Both the position numbers and the translations under genes were made by a program. 64,000 nt of DNA from Jidongwangia harbinensis (GTDB lineage: Bacteria > Actinomycetota > Actinomycetes > Mycobacteriales > Micromonosporaceae), in NCBI RefSeq assembly GCF_020216025.1, contig NZ_JAIWNC010000003.1, forward strand, positions 124,001 through 188,000. The letters run 5' to 3'. The notes beneath the pieces were generated by a model, which was not told the DNA's origin, searched no databases, and saw only the letters and a program-made list of their open reading frames with translations. Shown here piece after piece: positions 27,001-39,797 of the stretch. The stretch's first letter is position 1, and each line of letters begins with the position of its first letter.

Positions 27001-28242
27001 GAAGTCGGCACGAATGGCGAGGAGCACCAGGGCCGGCCCCGCGGCGGCGAGCGCGGCGGCAAAGGCGTTGCGTTCGGCCGGCTCGGTGCACTGGGTGAAC
27101 AATTCCTCGAACTGATCCACCAGGATGATCAGCCGGCCGTCGCCGGCGGCCCTGGCGGCCAGGTCGCCGAACCCGGCCGGGTCGTCCCGTACGGCCGCGA
27201 GCGCGGCGCCCGGCTCGGCGCCGGCCAGCGTGGCGGCCCGCCCGGTCAACTCGGCCAGCGGCCCGGCGCCGGGCGTCATGATCAGCCACGGCCAGGAGCC
27301 GCTGCCCTCGCCGAGCCCGCCGTTGGTGATCGCCGGGAGTACCCCGGCGCGCAGCAGCGAAGACTTGCCGACGCCGGAGACCCCGACGACGACCACCGGC
27401 GGGCCACCGACGAGGTGTTCGCTGAGCCGGCCGAGGAGTTCGGCGACGAGGGTCTCGCGACCGCGGAACCAGCGAGCGTCGGTGACCTGGAAGCTGGCCA
27501 GACCGGGATACGGCGCGGGACCGCCGACCGCGGGTCCCGGTGGCCCGGTCTCGCCGCGGCCGGTCACCCGGCCGAGCACTTCCTGGCGGAGCTGCGCGGT
27601 GGCCACCAGCGACTGCCGCAGCAGATCGGTGTGCTGGCGCTGGGCCCGGCCCTGCTCGGCGAGTCGCTGCTGGATCGCGGCGAGCGCGTACGCGGCGTCG
27701 TCGGCCAGTAACTGCAACCGCCCGACGTCCGCACCGAGCGCGCCGAACGCCGACGCGAGCGCGTGCTGGCCCTCCTCGTCGGCGGCGCGCAGGGCGACGC
27801 CGACCGCGTCGACCGCGTGCAGCAGGGCGGCCACCTCGTCGCGCAGCGCGGCGGCCCGCTCGTCACCGGCCTCGAGCCGGGCCAGCACCTCCGCCGCGAT
27901 CGCATCCCGCCAGCGGTCCGGCTCCCCCGGTCCGCCCGGTTCGCCTTCGCGTAGCTTGCGGGCTGCGGCGGCCAGCGTGTCTGAAAGGTAATTGCCGCCG
28001 ATGCCGCCGAGCTGGTCCAGCGTGGCGGTGTAGTCGGCCGGGGCGCCGAGCGCGGCGCCGGCTACCGGCGCCACGGCGGACGCGGTGAGGAACGCGATAA
28101 TGCCGTACGGAGTGGCGCCGCGCAGCCCGGCACCGGCCCGTCGCCCGGCCTGCCGAGCCCAGGCCCCGACCCCGCCGCGAGCCCGCTCGACGGGAACGGC
28201 CGGATCGGCGTCCGCCGCACCGGGAGCGTCCGCGGAAGTCAT
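24019..28242 (-). CDS. Membrane-anchored STAND NTPase with WD40 propellers, paralogue A
   Basis: A ~1,407-residue signal-transduction ATPase (nSTAND1 type). Counted from the upstream GTG at 28248: an N-terminal hydrophobic segment (about 48-67, TPYGIIAFLTASAVAPVAGA) and an Ala-rich helical region to ~240. Then 'YPGLASFQVTDARWFRGRE', Walker A GVSGVGKSS (289-297), Walker B LIILVDQFEELF (D377) and AIRADFYPQC, a winged-helix-like region ending EISHEALLTSWPRL, a second membrane segment (about 683-703), and WD40 repeats from ~770 to ~1385 (FSPDGRYLAAG, WSPDGRLLATASS, FSPDGRTLATAS). The tail has paired cysteines (RRICAIVV...RLCR). No enzymatic effector domain is visible. I chose ATG 28242 because this codon and its flank align with paralogue B. 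A pair of such genes suggests a sensor system, possibly defensive. Confidence 0.9.
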   Translation of the reverse strand: MTSADAPGAADADPAVPVERARGGVGAWARQAGRRAGAGLRGATPYGIIAFLTASAVAPVAGAALGAPADYTATLDQLGGIGGNYLSDTLAAAARKLREGEPGGPGEPDRWRDAIAAEVLARLEAGDERAAALRDEVAALLHAVDAVGVALRAADEEGQHALASAFGALGADVGRLQLLADDAAYALAAIQQRLAEQGRAQRQHTDLLRQSLVATAQLRQEVLGRVTGRGETGPPGPAVGGPAPYPGLASFQVTDARWFRGRETLVAELLGRLSEHLVGGPPVVVVGVSGVGKSSLLRAGVLPAITNGGLGEGSGSWPWLIMTPGAGPLAELTGRAATLAGAEPGAALAAVRDDPAGFGDLAARAAGDGRLIILVDQFEELFTQCTEPAERNAFAAALAAAGPALVLLAIRADFYPQCTELPALVPMLGAGQVVAGPLSTADLRRAVDEPARDAGLILEPGLAELLLTDVGALTGRGYEPGALPLLAHALRATWDRRDGVTLTVAGYRDTGGIRHAVAETAERIYLGLDDTGRAALRSALLGLVTVVGDKAVRHRAGRDEADLTVLRPLVDARLVTAGRDTVEISHEALLTSWPRLTAWLTEAREEIVLRRRLAQAAADWAGAGEDPDALYRGARLAAAREWAGRRTDLPETQRRFLAAGAAAAEADVVAQRRTTRRLRRLVGGLAVALLVAVGGGLVAVDQRGEAQDRGADAAANGRLALSRQLAAEARTDFLTDELRALGKAVDAWDAAPTAEARSVLMSGQHTTVLGLLGSERGARHVAVSPDRRRVAVGYLNGRIQLWDSASLRQVGADLRHPGTDLHSVAFSPDGRYLAAGTLSVPQGVAVWEVASGRRLRTLTAFGAVAWLPESSLVATRAEGAPAGEVLGVWDPADGRLRTTIRTGVPGAESLAVSRDGTYLAVGSVADSRIIRRTDGRQMSRLPKSFELSFAGDDTVVNVEASGVVTAWNAATGRRAATVSATADGPVASTAAVTPDGTVIVQGGRENEILRLKADGGGPRPPLTGFRSFATAVALSADGRLLAAVGSDSAPMLFRLGVDRLPHPQAVGYLAQDPGGDRLATGSNDPRIRIWDTRTSSVARTLEVAADDGPLGLTYARDRSLAAVFGDGRVLVFAPDGRLRSTFRVDAGMVPNSPAFSPDGSLLAVVVDAQKRGGKADSHDERQARRGVSDVVVWDVRTGRRRAQLETPDHLAISVTFGRDGGHLLAASNHNRPLGQPSGPHQDGGVWLWRTADFALLAHRTLPGVAVDDAEFSPDGGTVAMASSAGHAELLHARDLTPAGPVGTHDFKVDRIAWSPDGRLLATASSSDPDSVRMWEVRTNALVAEFRMHPNAVQDLVFSPDGRTLATASADWTVAIHRLDPGEAVRRICAIVVPSAEAHQTRIPRLCR

Positions 28243-28300
28243 CGACACGCGCTCATGGTGTCACGGACCGTCCACTGTGCGTAGTGCCACGGCGCCATGC
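28240..28300 (-). promoter_or_regulatory. Start-proximal DNA shared with paralogue B
   Basis: Read on the plus strand, GTCATCGAC, GTGTCAC and CCGTCCACTGTG occur in the same order here and at 32344-32384 ahead of the second STAND gene. Conservation outside the coding sequence suggests a common promoter or regulator site. No -10/-35 pair is certain. Confidence 0.6.
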
Positions 28301-28310
28301 CGGTGGAGCC

Positions 28311-31300
28311 CTATCGGCAGGTGCGGGGCAGCGGCTCCCCGCCGTGCCGGGAGGCCGGGACCAGCATGTCGCAGATCCGCCGCACCGCATCGTCCGGGTC
28401 GAGGTGCCACAACGTCACGGTCCAGTCGTTGGCGCCCGCGGCCAGGATGCTCCCGTCCGGGGAGAACTTCATCTCGCCGGACTGGTTGCTCTTCGAGCGC
28501 ACTTCGGCGATCTGGTTGCCGGTGCCGGCGTCCCATAGCCGGATGATGTCGGTGTCGCTGTCGGTCGCGGTGGCGATCGTGCGGCCGTCCGCCGACCACG
28601 CCACCCGGGACAACGGTGTGGCATGTTTGCCCATCGTCCGGACCGGGGTCAGCCCGTCCACCCGCAGCACCGGGGCGCCCTGTCCGTGTGCCAGCGCGAC
28701 CAGGGCACTGTCCGGGCTGACCGCGAGTTCGGTCATCGGACTGCCCGGCACGTCCCGCCGGTCGACCAGCGACAGGTCCGGAAGGCGATACCGCCAGACC
28801 GCCCCGTCCTGCGGCCCGTTCTGTCTGCTCCGGTTGGCACCGACCAGCAGATACCGCCCGTCGGGCGTGAACGCCTCGGCGATGGGGAGGTGCCCCGGTA
28901 ATTTGAGCGGAGCACGCGGACTCAGGGTGCGGGCCTCCCAGACATGGATGTCCGGATCCGGACGTTCCTGCACTTCCCATGCGGGCTTTTCGTCCGGGTT
29001 GCGGTAGTTGGTCACCACGGTGAGCAGCGAACCGTCCGGCGAGAAGGCTACGTCGCCCGGATACAGGTCCGACGGTATCCGGAGCGTGCGGCGCAACCGG
29101 TGTGCCGGGTCGAAGACCAGGATCCGGCCGTCCGTGAAGCTGGCCGCGAGCGAGCCGTCCGGTGCGTACGCCAGGCCCAGCGGCCCGTCGCCGCCCGGCA
29201 CCGTGATGGTGTCACGCAGCGTGCTGTTCCGCGGGTCCCAGACCCGGATCGCCGGGTCGTTGCTGCCCGTGGCGAGCCGCTGCCCGGAAGCGTCGAACGC
29301 CACGCGACCGACGATCTGCGGGTGCGGCAGCTGGCCTCTGCCCAGCCGGATCACCCGAGGCGGGGCGAAGTGACTGGTCACCGCCAGCAGCCGGTCGTCC
29401 GGGGAGAGCGCCAGGCCGGACGGAACATCCGGAAAGCCGTCCACCGGCGTGCGGGCACCACCGAGCGTCAGCGCCAGGATCTCTCCGGGTTCGTCACCGC
29501 CGACGATCGCGGTGCCGCCCTGGGCGACCGCGAGGTAGATGCCCGTGTCGCCGCTCTCTAGGTCGTTGAGCGGGACCGGCCGCCAGCTGGAGGCGGGACG
29601 CCAGGCCTGCACCGGCCCGTCCGCGCTGGCGCTGAAGAGTGTGCCGTCGGCGGCGAAGCCGACGGACCGTACCGCCGCACTCAGTTTCGCGAGCCGTCGT
29701 CCGTCGGACCGGCGCAGGATCTCGCCGTCGTCCGAGTCGGCCACGGCCAGGTAGCGGCCATCCCGGCTCACCGCGAGGGCGATCACGTCCGGGCCGCCGA
29801 TGGCGAACGCGGCGAGCACCCGGCCGGTCTCCGGATCCCAGGCACCCAGGGAGCCGGCCGTCTTGATGTCCATCCGACTGGCCAGGACGGCCGTGGAGTC
29901 CGGCAGCCAGGCGACCGCGCCGAACCCCGAGAACGTCCGGCGCAGGGTGCCGCCGGGCACGTCCCAGATCGCCACGCCACCCACCTGCGCCAGCGCGCCG
30001 GCGGCCAGGAACCGCCCGTCCGGCGAGAAGCTCAAGGAGAACAACAATGCGGGTTTGCCGGCGTCCGGGCCGGTACCGCCGCGTTTCTCGGTCGGGTGCC
30101 GCAGCTCCGCGATCAGCTCCTGCGTCGTGCTGTCCCAGAGCTGGACCCGCCTGTCCGTGTAGCCCACCGCGATCAGCCGGGCGTCCGGACTCACCGCGAC
30201 GGTATGGGCGCCGGACTCGGTGCCGAGCTGTCCGGAGACGACGGTGTGCTGGGCGTACAGCAGGGCATTCCGGGCCTCCCGGGTGTGTGCGGACTCCCAC
30301 GCCGCCAACGACTTGCGGGCCGACAGGTCGGGCAACGTCCAGTGTTCGTTGCGGGCCTCGGCCGCCAGTTGCCGGGACGTCGCCACCCGGCCGTCCAGGT
30401 CCGCCTGGACCCGCTGCCGCCACACCACCACCCCACTGGCCACCGCCAGCAGCAATGTGACCGCCAACCCGGCCACCAGCCGGCGCAGCCGCCGGTTGGT
30501 CCGCCGCTGGGCCAGTTCCTGCGCCTGCGCCGCCGCCTCAGACGCGGCCAGGAAACGCCGCTGTACCTCCGGCACGTCGCCGCGCCCGGCGGCCCATTCC
30601 CGGGCCGCCGCCAGCCGGGCACCCCGGTAGACCGCGTCCGGGTCCTCCCCCGCCGCCGACCACTCGGCCGCCGCCTGGCCGAGCCGTTGCCGCAGCAGGA
30701 TCTCCTCCCGCGCCTCCACCAGCCAGGATGCCAGCCGGGGCCAGCCGGTCAGCAGCGCCTCATGGCTGATCTCCACGGTGTCGTGCCCGGCGGTGACCAG
30801 GCGCGCCTCGATCATCGGGCGGAGGACCGCCAGATCCGTCTCCTCGGGGGTGGAACGGCGGCGGACCGGGATGCCGTCGGCGACGGTGACCAGGCTCAGT
30901 AACGCCGCCCGCAGCGCGACCCGGCCGGCTTCGTCCAGGTCCAGGTGGATGCGTTCGGCGGTCTCGGCGACGGCGCGCCGGATGCCGCCGGTGCGGCGGT
31001 ACCCGTCGACCGTCAGCGTGGTGTCCTCGCGGCGTTCCCAGGTTGCCCGCAGGGCGTGCGCGAGCAGCGGCAGGGCGCCCGGCGGGTAGTCCGGCGCGCC
31101 GAGGTCGGCGAGCAGCAGCTCGGCCAGGCCGGGCTGTACCGTCAGCCCGGCCTCCGCGGCCGGTTCGTGGATCGCCCGGCGCAGGTCGTCGCTGCCCAGC
31201 GGGCCGACCACCACTTGGCCCGCGCCGAGCATCGGCACCATCGGCGCCAGTTCCGTGCACTGCGGGTAGAAGTCGGCCCGAACCGCGATGATCAGCAGCG

Positions 31301-32348
31301 CCGGTCGTGCGGCGGCCAGCGCCTCGACGAACGCCGCCCGTTCCGCCGGGTCGGCGCACTGGGTGAAGAGTTCCTCGAACTGGTCGACCAGCACGACGAA
31401 ACGGTCGGTGCCGAGCGCCTCCACCCGGCCCCGGTACTCGGCCAACGGCGTCTTCCCCGGGGTCATCACCAGCCAGGGCCAGCCGCCTACCTCGTCGCCG
31501 AGGCCGTTGTTCGCCACCGCCGGCCACACTCCGGCCCGCAGCAACGAGGACTTGCCGACGCCGGAGACGCCGACCACGACCAGCGGCGGGCCGCCGACCA
31601 GTTGTTCGCTGAGCCGGCCGAGCAACTCGGCGACGAGCGCCTCGCGTCCCCGGAAGTAGCGGGCGTCCGTCGCGTCGAAGCTGGCCAGCCCGGGGTACGG
31701 CGTCGCGTCCGCGTCGCCCGGCGGTGGCACCGGCCGGGGCGGGTCGGCCGCCAGCCGGCCCATCAGGTCCTGCTGGATGCGTGCGGTGACGACCAGCGAC
31801 TGCCGGATCAGATCGGTCTGGACGCGCTGCGCCCGGCCCTGCTCGGCGAGCTGCTGCCCGATCGCGGCGAGGGACCGGTTGGCGTCCTGCGCCAGCGTGT
31901 CCAGCACGCCGAACGCCTCGGCCAGTTCCCGCCGGGTACGTTCGTCGGCCTCGCGCAGCGCGACGTCCACCGCGCCGACCGCGTGCAGCAGCGCGGCGAT
32001 CTCGTCCCGCAGCCCGGTGTCACCGGTTTCCAGGCGGGCCAGCAGCTCGGCGGCCACCGCCTCGCGCCACTCGTCCTCCGTCGTCGCGGACGTCCCGCGC
32101 AGCCGGTCCGCCGCGGACATCAGCGCGTCGGACAGGTAGTTGCTGCCCATCCCGCCGAGCTGGCCGAGCGCCGCGGTGTACTCGGCGGTGGCGCCCAGCG
32201 CGACCCCGGCGACCGGCGCGACCGCGGACGCCGCGAGCAGGGCGACGATGCTGTAGGGGGTGGCCTTACGGAGTCCCGAGCCCGCGGCGCGAACCCAGGA
32301 TCGTACGGCGGACCGGGACCGTTCGATGGGCGTCGCTGTGGTCGTCAT
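28311..32348 (-). CDS. Membrane-anchored STAND NTPase with WD40 propellers, paralogue B
   Basis: A ~1,345-residue paralogue of the next gene, colinear along its length. Counted from the upstream GTG at 32366: hydrophobic N-terminal segment (TPYSIVALLAASAVAPVAG, ~36-54), 'YPGLASFDATDARYFRGRE', Walker A GVSGVGKSS (266-274), Walker B FVVLVDQFEELF (D328), AVRADFYPQC, EISHEALLTGWPRL, a mid-protein membrane segment (LRRLVAGLAVTLLLAVASGVVVW), then WD40 repeats and a cysteine-containing tail (RRICDMLV...RTCR). It lacks about 26 residues present in paralogue A between Walker A and B. Start ATG 32348 follows TGGGGG and aligns with paralogue A's start; the frame is open to GTG 32366. It is 68 bp upstream of paralogue A in the same direction, so co-transcription is possible. 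Confidence 0.9.
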   Translation of the reverse strand: MTTTATPIERSRSAVRSWVRAAGSGLRKATPYSIVALLAASAVAPVAGVALGATAEYTAALGQLGGMGSNYLSDALMSAADRLRGTSATTEDEWREAVAAELLARLETGDTGLRDEIAALLHAVGAVDVALREADERTRRELAEAFGVLDTLAQDANRSLAAIGQQLAEQGRAQRVQTDLIRQSLVVTARIQQDLMGRLAADPPRPVPPPGDADATPYPGLASFDATDARYFRGREALVAELLGRLSEQLVGGPPLVVVGVSGVGKSSLLRAGVWPAVANNGLGDEVGGWPWLVMTPGKTPLAEYRGRVEALGTDRFVVLVDQFEELFTQCADPAERAAFVEALAAARPALLIIAVRADFYPQCTELAPMVPMLGAGQVVVGPLGSDDLRRAIHEPAAEAGLTVQPGLAELLLADLGAPDYPPGALPLLAHALRATWERREDTTLTVDGYRRTGGIRRAVAETAERIHLDLDEAGRVALRAALLSLVTVADGIPVRRRSTPEETDLAVLRPMIEARLVTAGHDTVEISHEALLTGWPRLASWLVEAREEILLRQRLGQAAAEWSAAGEDPDAVYRGARLAAAREWAAGRGDVPEVQRRFLAASEAAAQAQELAQRRTNRRLRRLVAGLAVTLLLAVASGVVVWRQRVQADLDGRVATSRQLAAEARNEHWTLPDLSARKSLAAWESAHTREARNALLYAQHTVVSGQLGTESGAHTVAVSPDARLIAVGYTDRRVQLWDSTTQELIAELRHPTEKRGGTGPDAGKPALLFSLSFSPDGRFLAAGALAQVGGVAIWDVPGGTLRRTFSGFGAVAWLPDSTAVLASRMDIKTAGSLGAWDPETGRVLAAFAIGGPDVIALAVSRDGRYLAVADSDDGEILRRSDGRRLAKLSAAVRSVGFAADGTLFSASADGPVQAWRPASSWRPVPLNDLESGDTGIYLAVAQGGTAIVGGDEPGEILALTLGGARTPVDGFPDVPSGLALSPDDRLLAVTSHFAPPRVIRLGRGQLPHPQIVGRVAFDASGQRLATGSNDPAIRVWDPRNSTLRDTITVPGGDGPLGLAYAPDGSLAASFTDGRILVFDPAHRLRRTLRIPSDLYPGDVAFSPDGSLLTVVTNYRNPDEKPAWEVQERPDPDIHVWEARTLSPRAPLKLPGHLPIAEAFTPDGRYLLVGANRSRQNGPQDGAVWRYRLPDLSLVDRRDVPGSPMTELAVSPDSALVALAHGQGAPVLRVDGLTPVRTMGKHATPLSRVAWSADGRTIATATDSDTDIIRLWDAGTGNQIAEVRSKSNQSGEMKFSPDGSILAAGANDWTVTLWHLDPDDAVRRICDMLVPASRHGGEPLPRTCR

Positions 32349-32400
32349 CGACCCCCATCGTGTCACCTACCGTCCACTGTGTGTAGCCACGATTCGGCCA
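32344..32400 (-). promoter_or_regulatory. Shared start-proximal segment of paralogue B
   Basis: Counterpart of 28240-28300, with the same GTGTCAC / CCGTCCACTGTG blocks just upstream of the start codon. Confidence 0.6.
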
Positions 32401-32685
32401 TTGCCGGCGACGCGTCCGAGGGTCCGGGGTCGCCCGCCGGACCGGGCCGGCGCAGGAGCACGCGTGGGGCGGGAATTTGCCCTGTTTGCGCGGCTGAGCC
32501 CGTCCCGGCCCTGCGGCCGAGTCCGGCACGGCAGCTCTTGATCACCACCAGTGGAACAGCAACGTCCCTTCAAGCCCCGGATACCAGCGCTGGTGTACCA
32601 CTGGAGCGCTCCAGTGGTACACCAGCGTGGTTACCAGGCCCTCGTGACGACGGTGGTGTTCCACCCCGGGCCACGATCGATGCGG
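32349..32685. other. Intergenic region between STAND gene B and gltD
   Basis: About 337 bp holding the shared STAND promoter segment at the left and a 40-bp palindrome at 32588-32627. No protein-coding gene is supported. Short minus-strand frames here overlap one another and encode Arg/Pro-rich nonsense. Confidence 0.6.
32588..32627. repeat. 40-bp perfect palindrome (gltBD terminator or operator)
   Basis: Twenty bases from 32588 are exactly complementary to the next twenty, with the centre at 32607/32608 (AGC|GCT). The inner part reads TGTACCACTGGAGC and its complement. It begins 59 bp beyond the gltD stop, so a transcript would fold into a long hairpin suited to termination. A loopless perfect palindrome is equally suitable as a protein-binding site upstream of the STAND genes. 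Confidence 0.85.
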
Positions 32686-34153
32686 TCAGCGGGCGGCGGC
32701 CAGCGGCTGGGACGCCGGGTGGACCGGGGCCGGCAGGTCGCCGTGCGCACCGAGATAGGTGTGGATCGCCGCGGCGGCGGCCCGGCCCTCGGCGATCGCC
32801 CAGACGATCAGCGACGCGCCGCGGTGCATGTCGCCGGCCACGAACACGCCGTCGGCGGCGCTCCACCGGTCGTCGGTGTCCACCGCGCCGCGGGGGTTGC
32901 GGGTCACGCCGAGCTGGTCGAGCAGCGGCTGTGGTTCCGTACCCTCGAAGCCGATCGCGAGCAGGACCAGCTCGGCGCGCAGGTCGCGCTCGGAGCCGGG
33001 GGTGACGGTGACCTGGCGCCGGCCGTCGACGCGTTCGACGACGACGTCGGCGATGCGCACGGCGGCGACGTTGCCGTGGCCGTCGTCGACGAACTCCTGC
33101 ACGGCCACGCCGAAGACGCGGTCGCCGCCCTCCTCGTGCGCCGGGTAGTTGCGCAGGATGGTGGGCCAGGTGGGCCACGGGTGAAGTTCGGCGGCGCGGA
33201 TCTCGGGGGGCAGCGGGTACTGGTCCAGCTGGATCACCTCGGCCGCGCCCTGGCGGTGGGCGACGCCGAGGCAGTCGGCGCCGGTGTCGCCGCCGCCGAT
33301 GATGACCACGTGCTTGCCGTGCGCGTCGATCGGGGTGGTGTCCTGCAGGCCGGAGACGACGCGGTTGGCCGGGACCAGATGGTCCATCGCCAGGTGGACG
33401 CCGTTCAGCTGCCGCCCGGGCGTCTGCGGGGTGTCCCGGCCGGCCAGCGCACCGCAGGCCAGCAGCACCGCGTCGTAACGGTCCCGCAGGTCGTCCGCGG
33501 TCACGTCGACGCCGACGTTGACGCCGGTGCGGAACTCGACGCCCTCGGCCTCCATCTGGGCCAGCCGGCGGTCGATGTGCTCCTTCTCGATCTTGAAGTC
33601 GGGGATGCCGTACCGCAGCAGGCCACCGATCCGGTCGTCGCGCTCGTACACGGTGACGGCGTGACCGGCGCGGGCCAGCTGCTGCGCGGCGGCGAGCCCG
33701 GCCGGGCCGGAACCGACCACCGCGACCCGCTTGCCGGACGGTGCCGGGGCGGGTTGCGGGCGCACGTACCCGAGGTCGAACGCGTGGTTGGCGATCTCCA
33801 CCTCGACCTGCTTGATGGTCACCGCGTCGTCGGCGATGGCCAGCACGCAGGCCGCCTCGCACGGGGCCGGGCAGAGCCGGCCGGTGAACTCCGGGAAGTT
33901 GTTCGTGGCGTGCAGCGACTCGGCCGCCGCCGCCCACGCCCCGGTACGCACCAGGTCGTTCCAGTCCGGGATGCGGTTGCCCAGCGGGCAGCCGTCGTGA
34001 CAGAACGGGATGCCGCAGTCCATGCAGCGGGTGGCCTGGTCGCGGATCAGTTCCTCGCCCGCGGGCGGGTAGACCTCGCGCCAGTCCTGGATGCGCACCG
34101 GCACCGGGCGGCGCTTGGGCAGCTGCCGCTCGTACCGCAGGAAACCGTTCGGA

Positions 34154-34161
<8 letters not shown>
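32686..34161 (-). CDS. gltD: Glutamate synthase (NADPH) small subunit
   Basis: The 491-residue electron-transfer subunit takes electrons from NADPH to the large subunit for glutamate synthesis from 2-oxoglutarate and glutamine. The N-terminal iron-sulfur ligands are visible ([23 protein letters not shown] and CPAPCEAAC), followed by the FAD-binding [13 protein letters not shown] and the NADPH-binding [11 protein letters not shown]. It overlaps gltB by 8 bp (34154-34161), so the two subunits are translated in a coupled way. Confidence 0.97.
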
Positions 34162-38722
<4,561 letters not shown>

Positions 38723-38839
38723 TCATTTCAATTCAAGGTCGGGACGACGTCGGCCCTGCAAAAGTCTCTCGATACTACGGTAAGGGCTCCGGATCTCCGC
38801 CAGGTGCGGTTGGATCACACTTCGCCGCCGGTGATTGGA

Positions 38840-38845
38840 TAGTCT
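38840..38845 (+). promoter_or_regulatory. -10 element of the GNAT gene
   Basis: TAGTCT followed by 6 nt and GTG 38852, indicating a leaderless transcript in the 129-bp divergent gap with gltB. Confidence 0.5.
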
Positions 38846-38851
38846 CGCGCG

Positions 38852-39760
38852 GTGGCGCACAGGGAAACTGACGTCTTCGATCGGCTCGAACGCTTCTACG
38901 ATGCCGTACCCCGCGACGCCGCTGTCGCGGAGGAAATCGGAGGATTCGTGCTCTTCGTCCGTGAGGGCGAAGGCTGGCCGTTCTACGCCCGGCCCCGGCT
39001 GGGCGCGGACACGCCGTCCGCCGCCGATGTTACTTCCGTTCGGCGCCGGCAACGAGAGCTGGGCATCCCGGAAGCTTTCGAATGGGTGCACGAGAACAGC
39101 CCCGACCTGCTGGCCGTTGCCCGGTCCGCCGGCCTGGACGTCCTCCTGGCGCCGCTGATGGTGCTGGAACGCGCCGCCCTGGTGCCGGACCTGCCGCTAC
39201 CCGGCGCCTCGATCCGGCTGCTGGACGCGTCGTCACCCACGTTCGCCGCCGACCTGGCCGCGTCCCGCGCGGTCGGGCATGTGGGATTCCGCACGCCGGC
39301 CCCGTCCAGCGCGCCGCTGCCCGGCGACGCCACCGCCGGGTTGATCCCGACCGGCCCGCTCAGCGGCGCCCCGCCGGTCGCCCCGGCCGGCCCGGCCGAA
39401 CGCGACGCGGTGCCGCCGCCGGCCCCCGAGTCGCTCGCCGACCAGCAGAAGGGGTACGCCGCCGGCCGCTTCGTCGGTGGCGTGGTGGAGACACCCGCCG
39501 ACGGCATCGTGGCCTGCGGCACGGTCCAGCGGGTCGGCGACGTGGCGGAGATCGTGGGCGTGGCGACGCTGCCGTCCGCCCGGGGCCGCGGCTACGCCTC
39601 CCAGCTCACCGCCAACCTGGCCCGGCACGCCCTGGAACAGGGCGTCAACCTGGTCTTCCTCTCCGCCGGCACCGACGACGTAGCCCGCCTCTACTCCAAG
39701 GTCGGCTTCCGCCGCATCGGCACCGCCTGCATAGCCGAGCCGGCCGCCGCCCCCCTCTGA
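38852..39760 (+). CDS. GNAT-family acetyltransferase
   Basis: A 302-residue protein whose C-terminal part (about 205-295) is an acetyl-CoA-dependent N-acetyltransferase domain: EIVGVATLPSARGRGYASQLTANLARHALEQGV contains the RxxGxG/A loop, and LYSKVGFRRIG is the usual ending. The first ~120 residues look like the degenerate first half of a tandem GNAT. A Pro/Ala/Gly-rich linker (about 145-195) separates the halves. Substrate unknown. Start GTG 38852 is supported by the -10 box 6 nt upstream. Confidence 0.88.
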   Translation: MAHRETDVFDRLERFYDAVPRDAAVAEEIGGFVLFVREGEGWPFYARPRLGADTPSAADVTSVRRRQRELGIPEAFEWVHENSPDLLAVARSAGLDVLLAPLMVLERAALVPDLPLPGASIRLLDASSPTFAADLAASRAVGHVGFRTPAPSSAPLPGDATAGLIPTGPLSGAPPVAPAGPAERDAVPPPAPESLADQQKGYAAGRFVGGVVETPADGIVACGTVQRVGDVAEIVGVATLPSARGRGYASQLTANLARHALEQGVNLVFLSAGTDDVARLYSKVGFRRIGTACIAEPAAAPL

Positions 39761-39797
39761 CCCGCACGTGGGGCCCCGGCGGGAGGGTGGGCGGGGC

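Noticed and set aside
24019..32366. STAND pair as part of a mobile genomic island
   Set aside because: No integrase, transposase, flanking direct repeats or tRNA junction were seen. Composition matches the surroundings.
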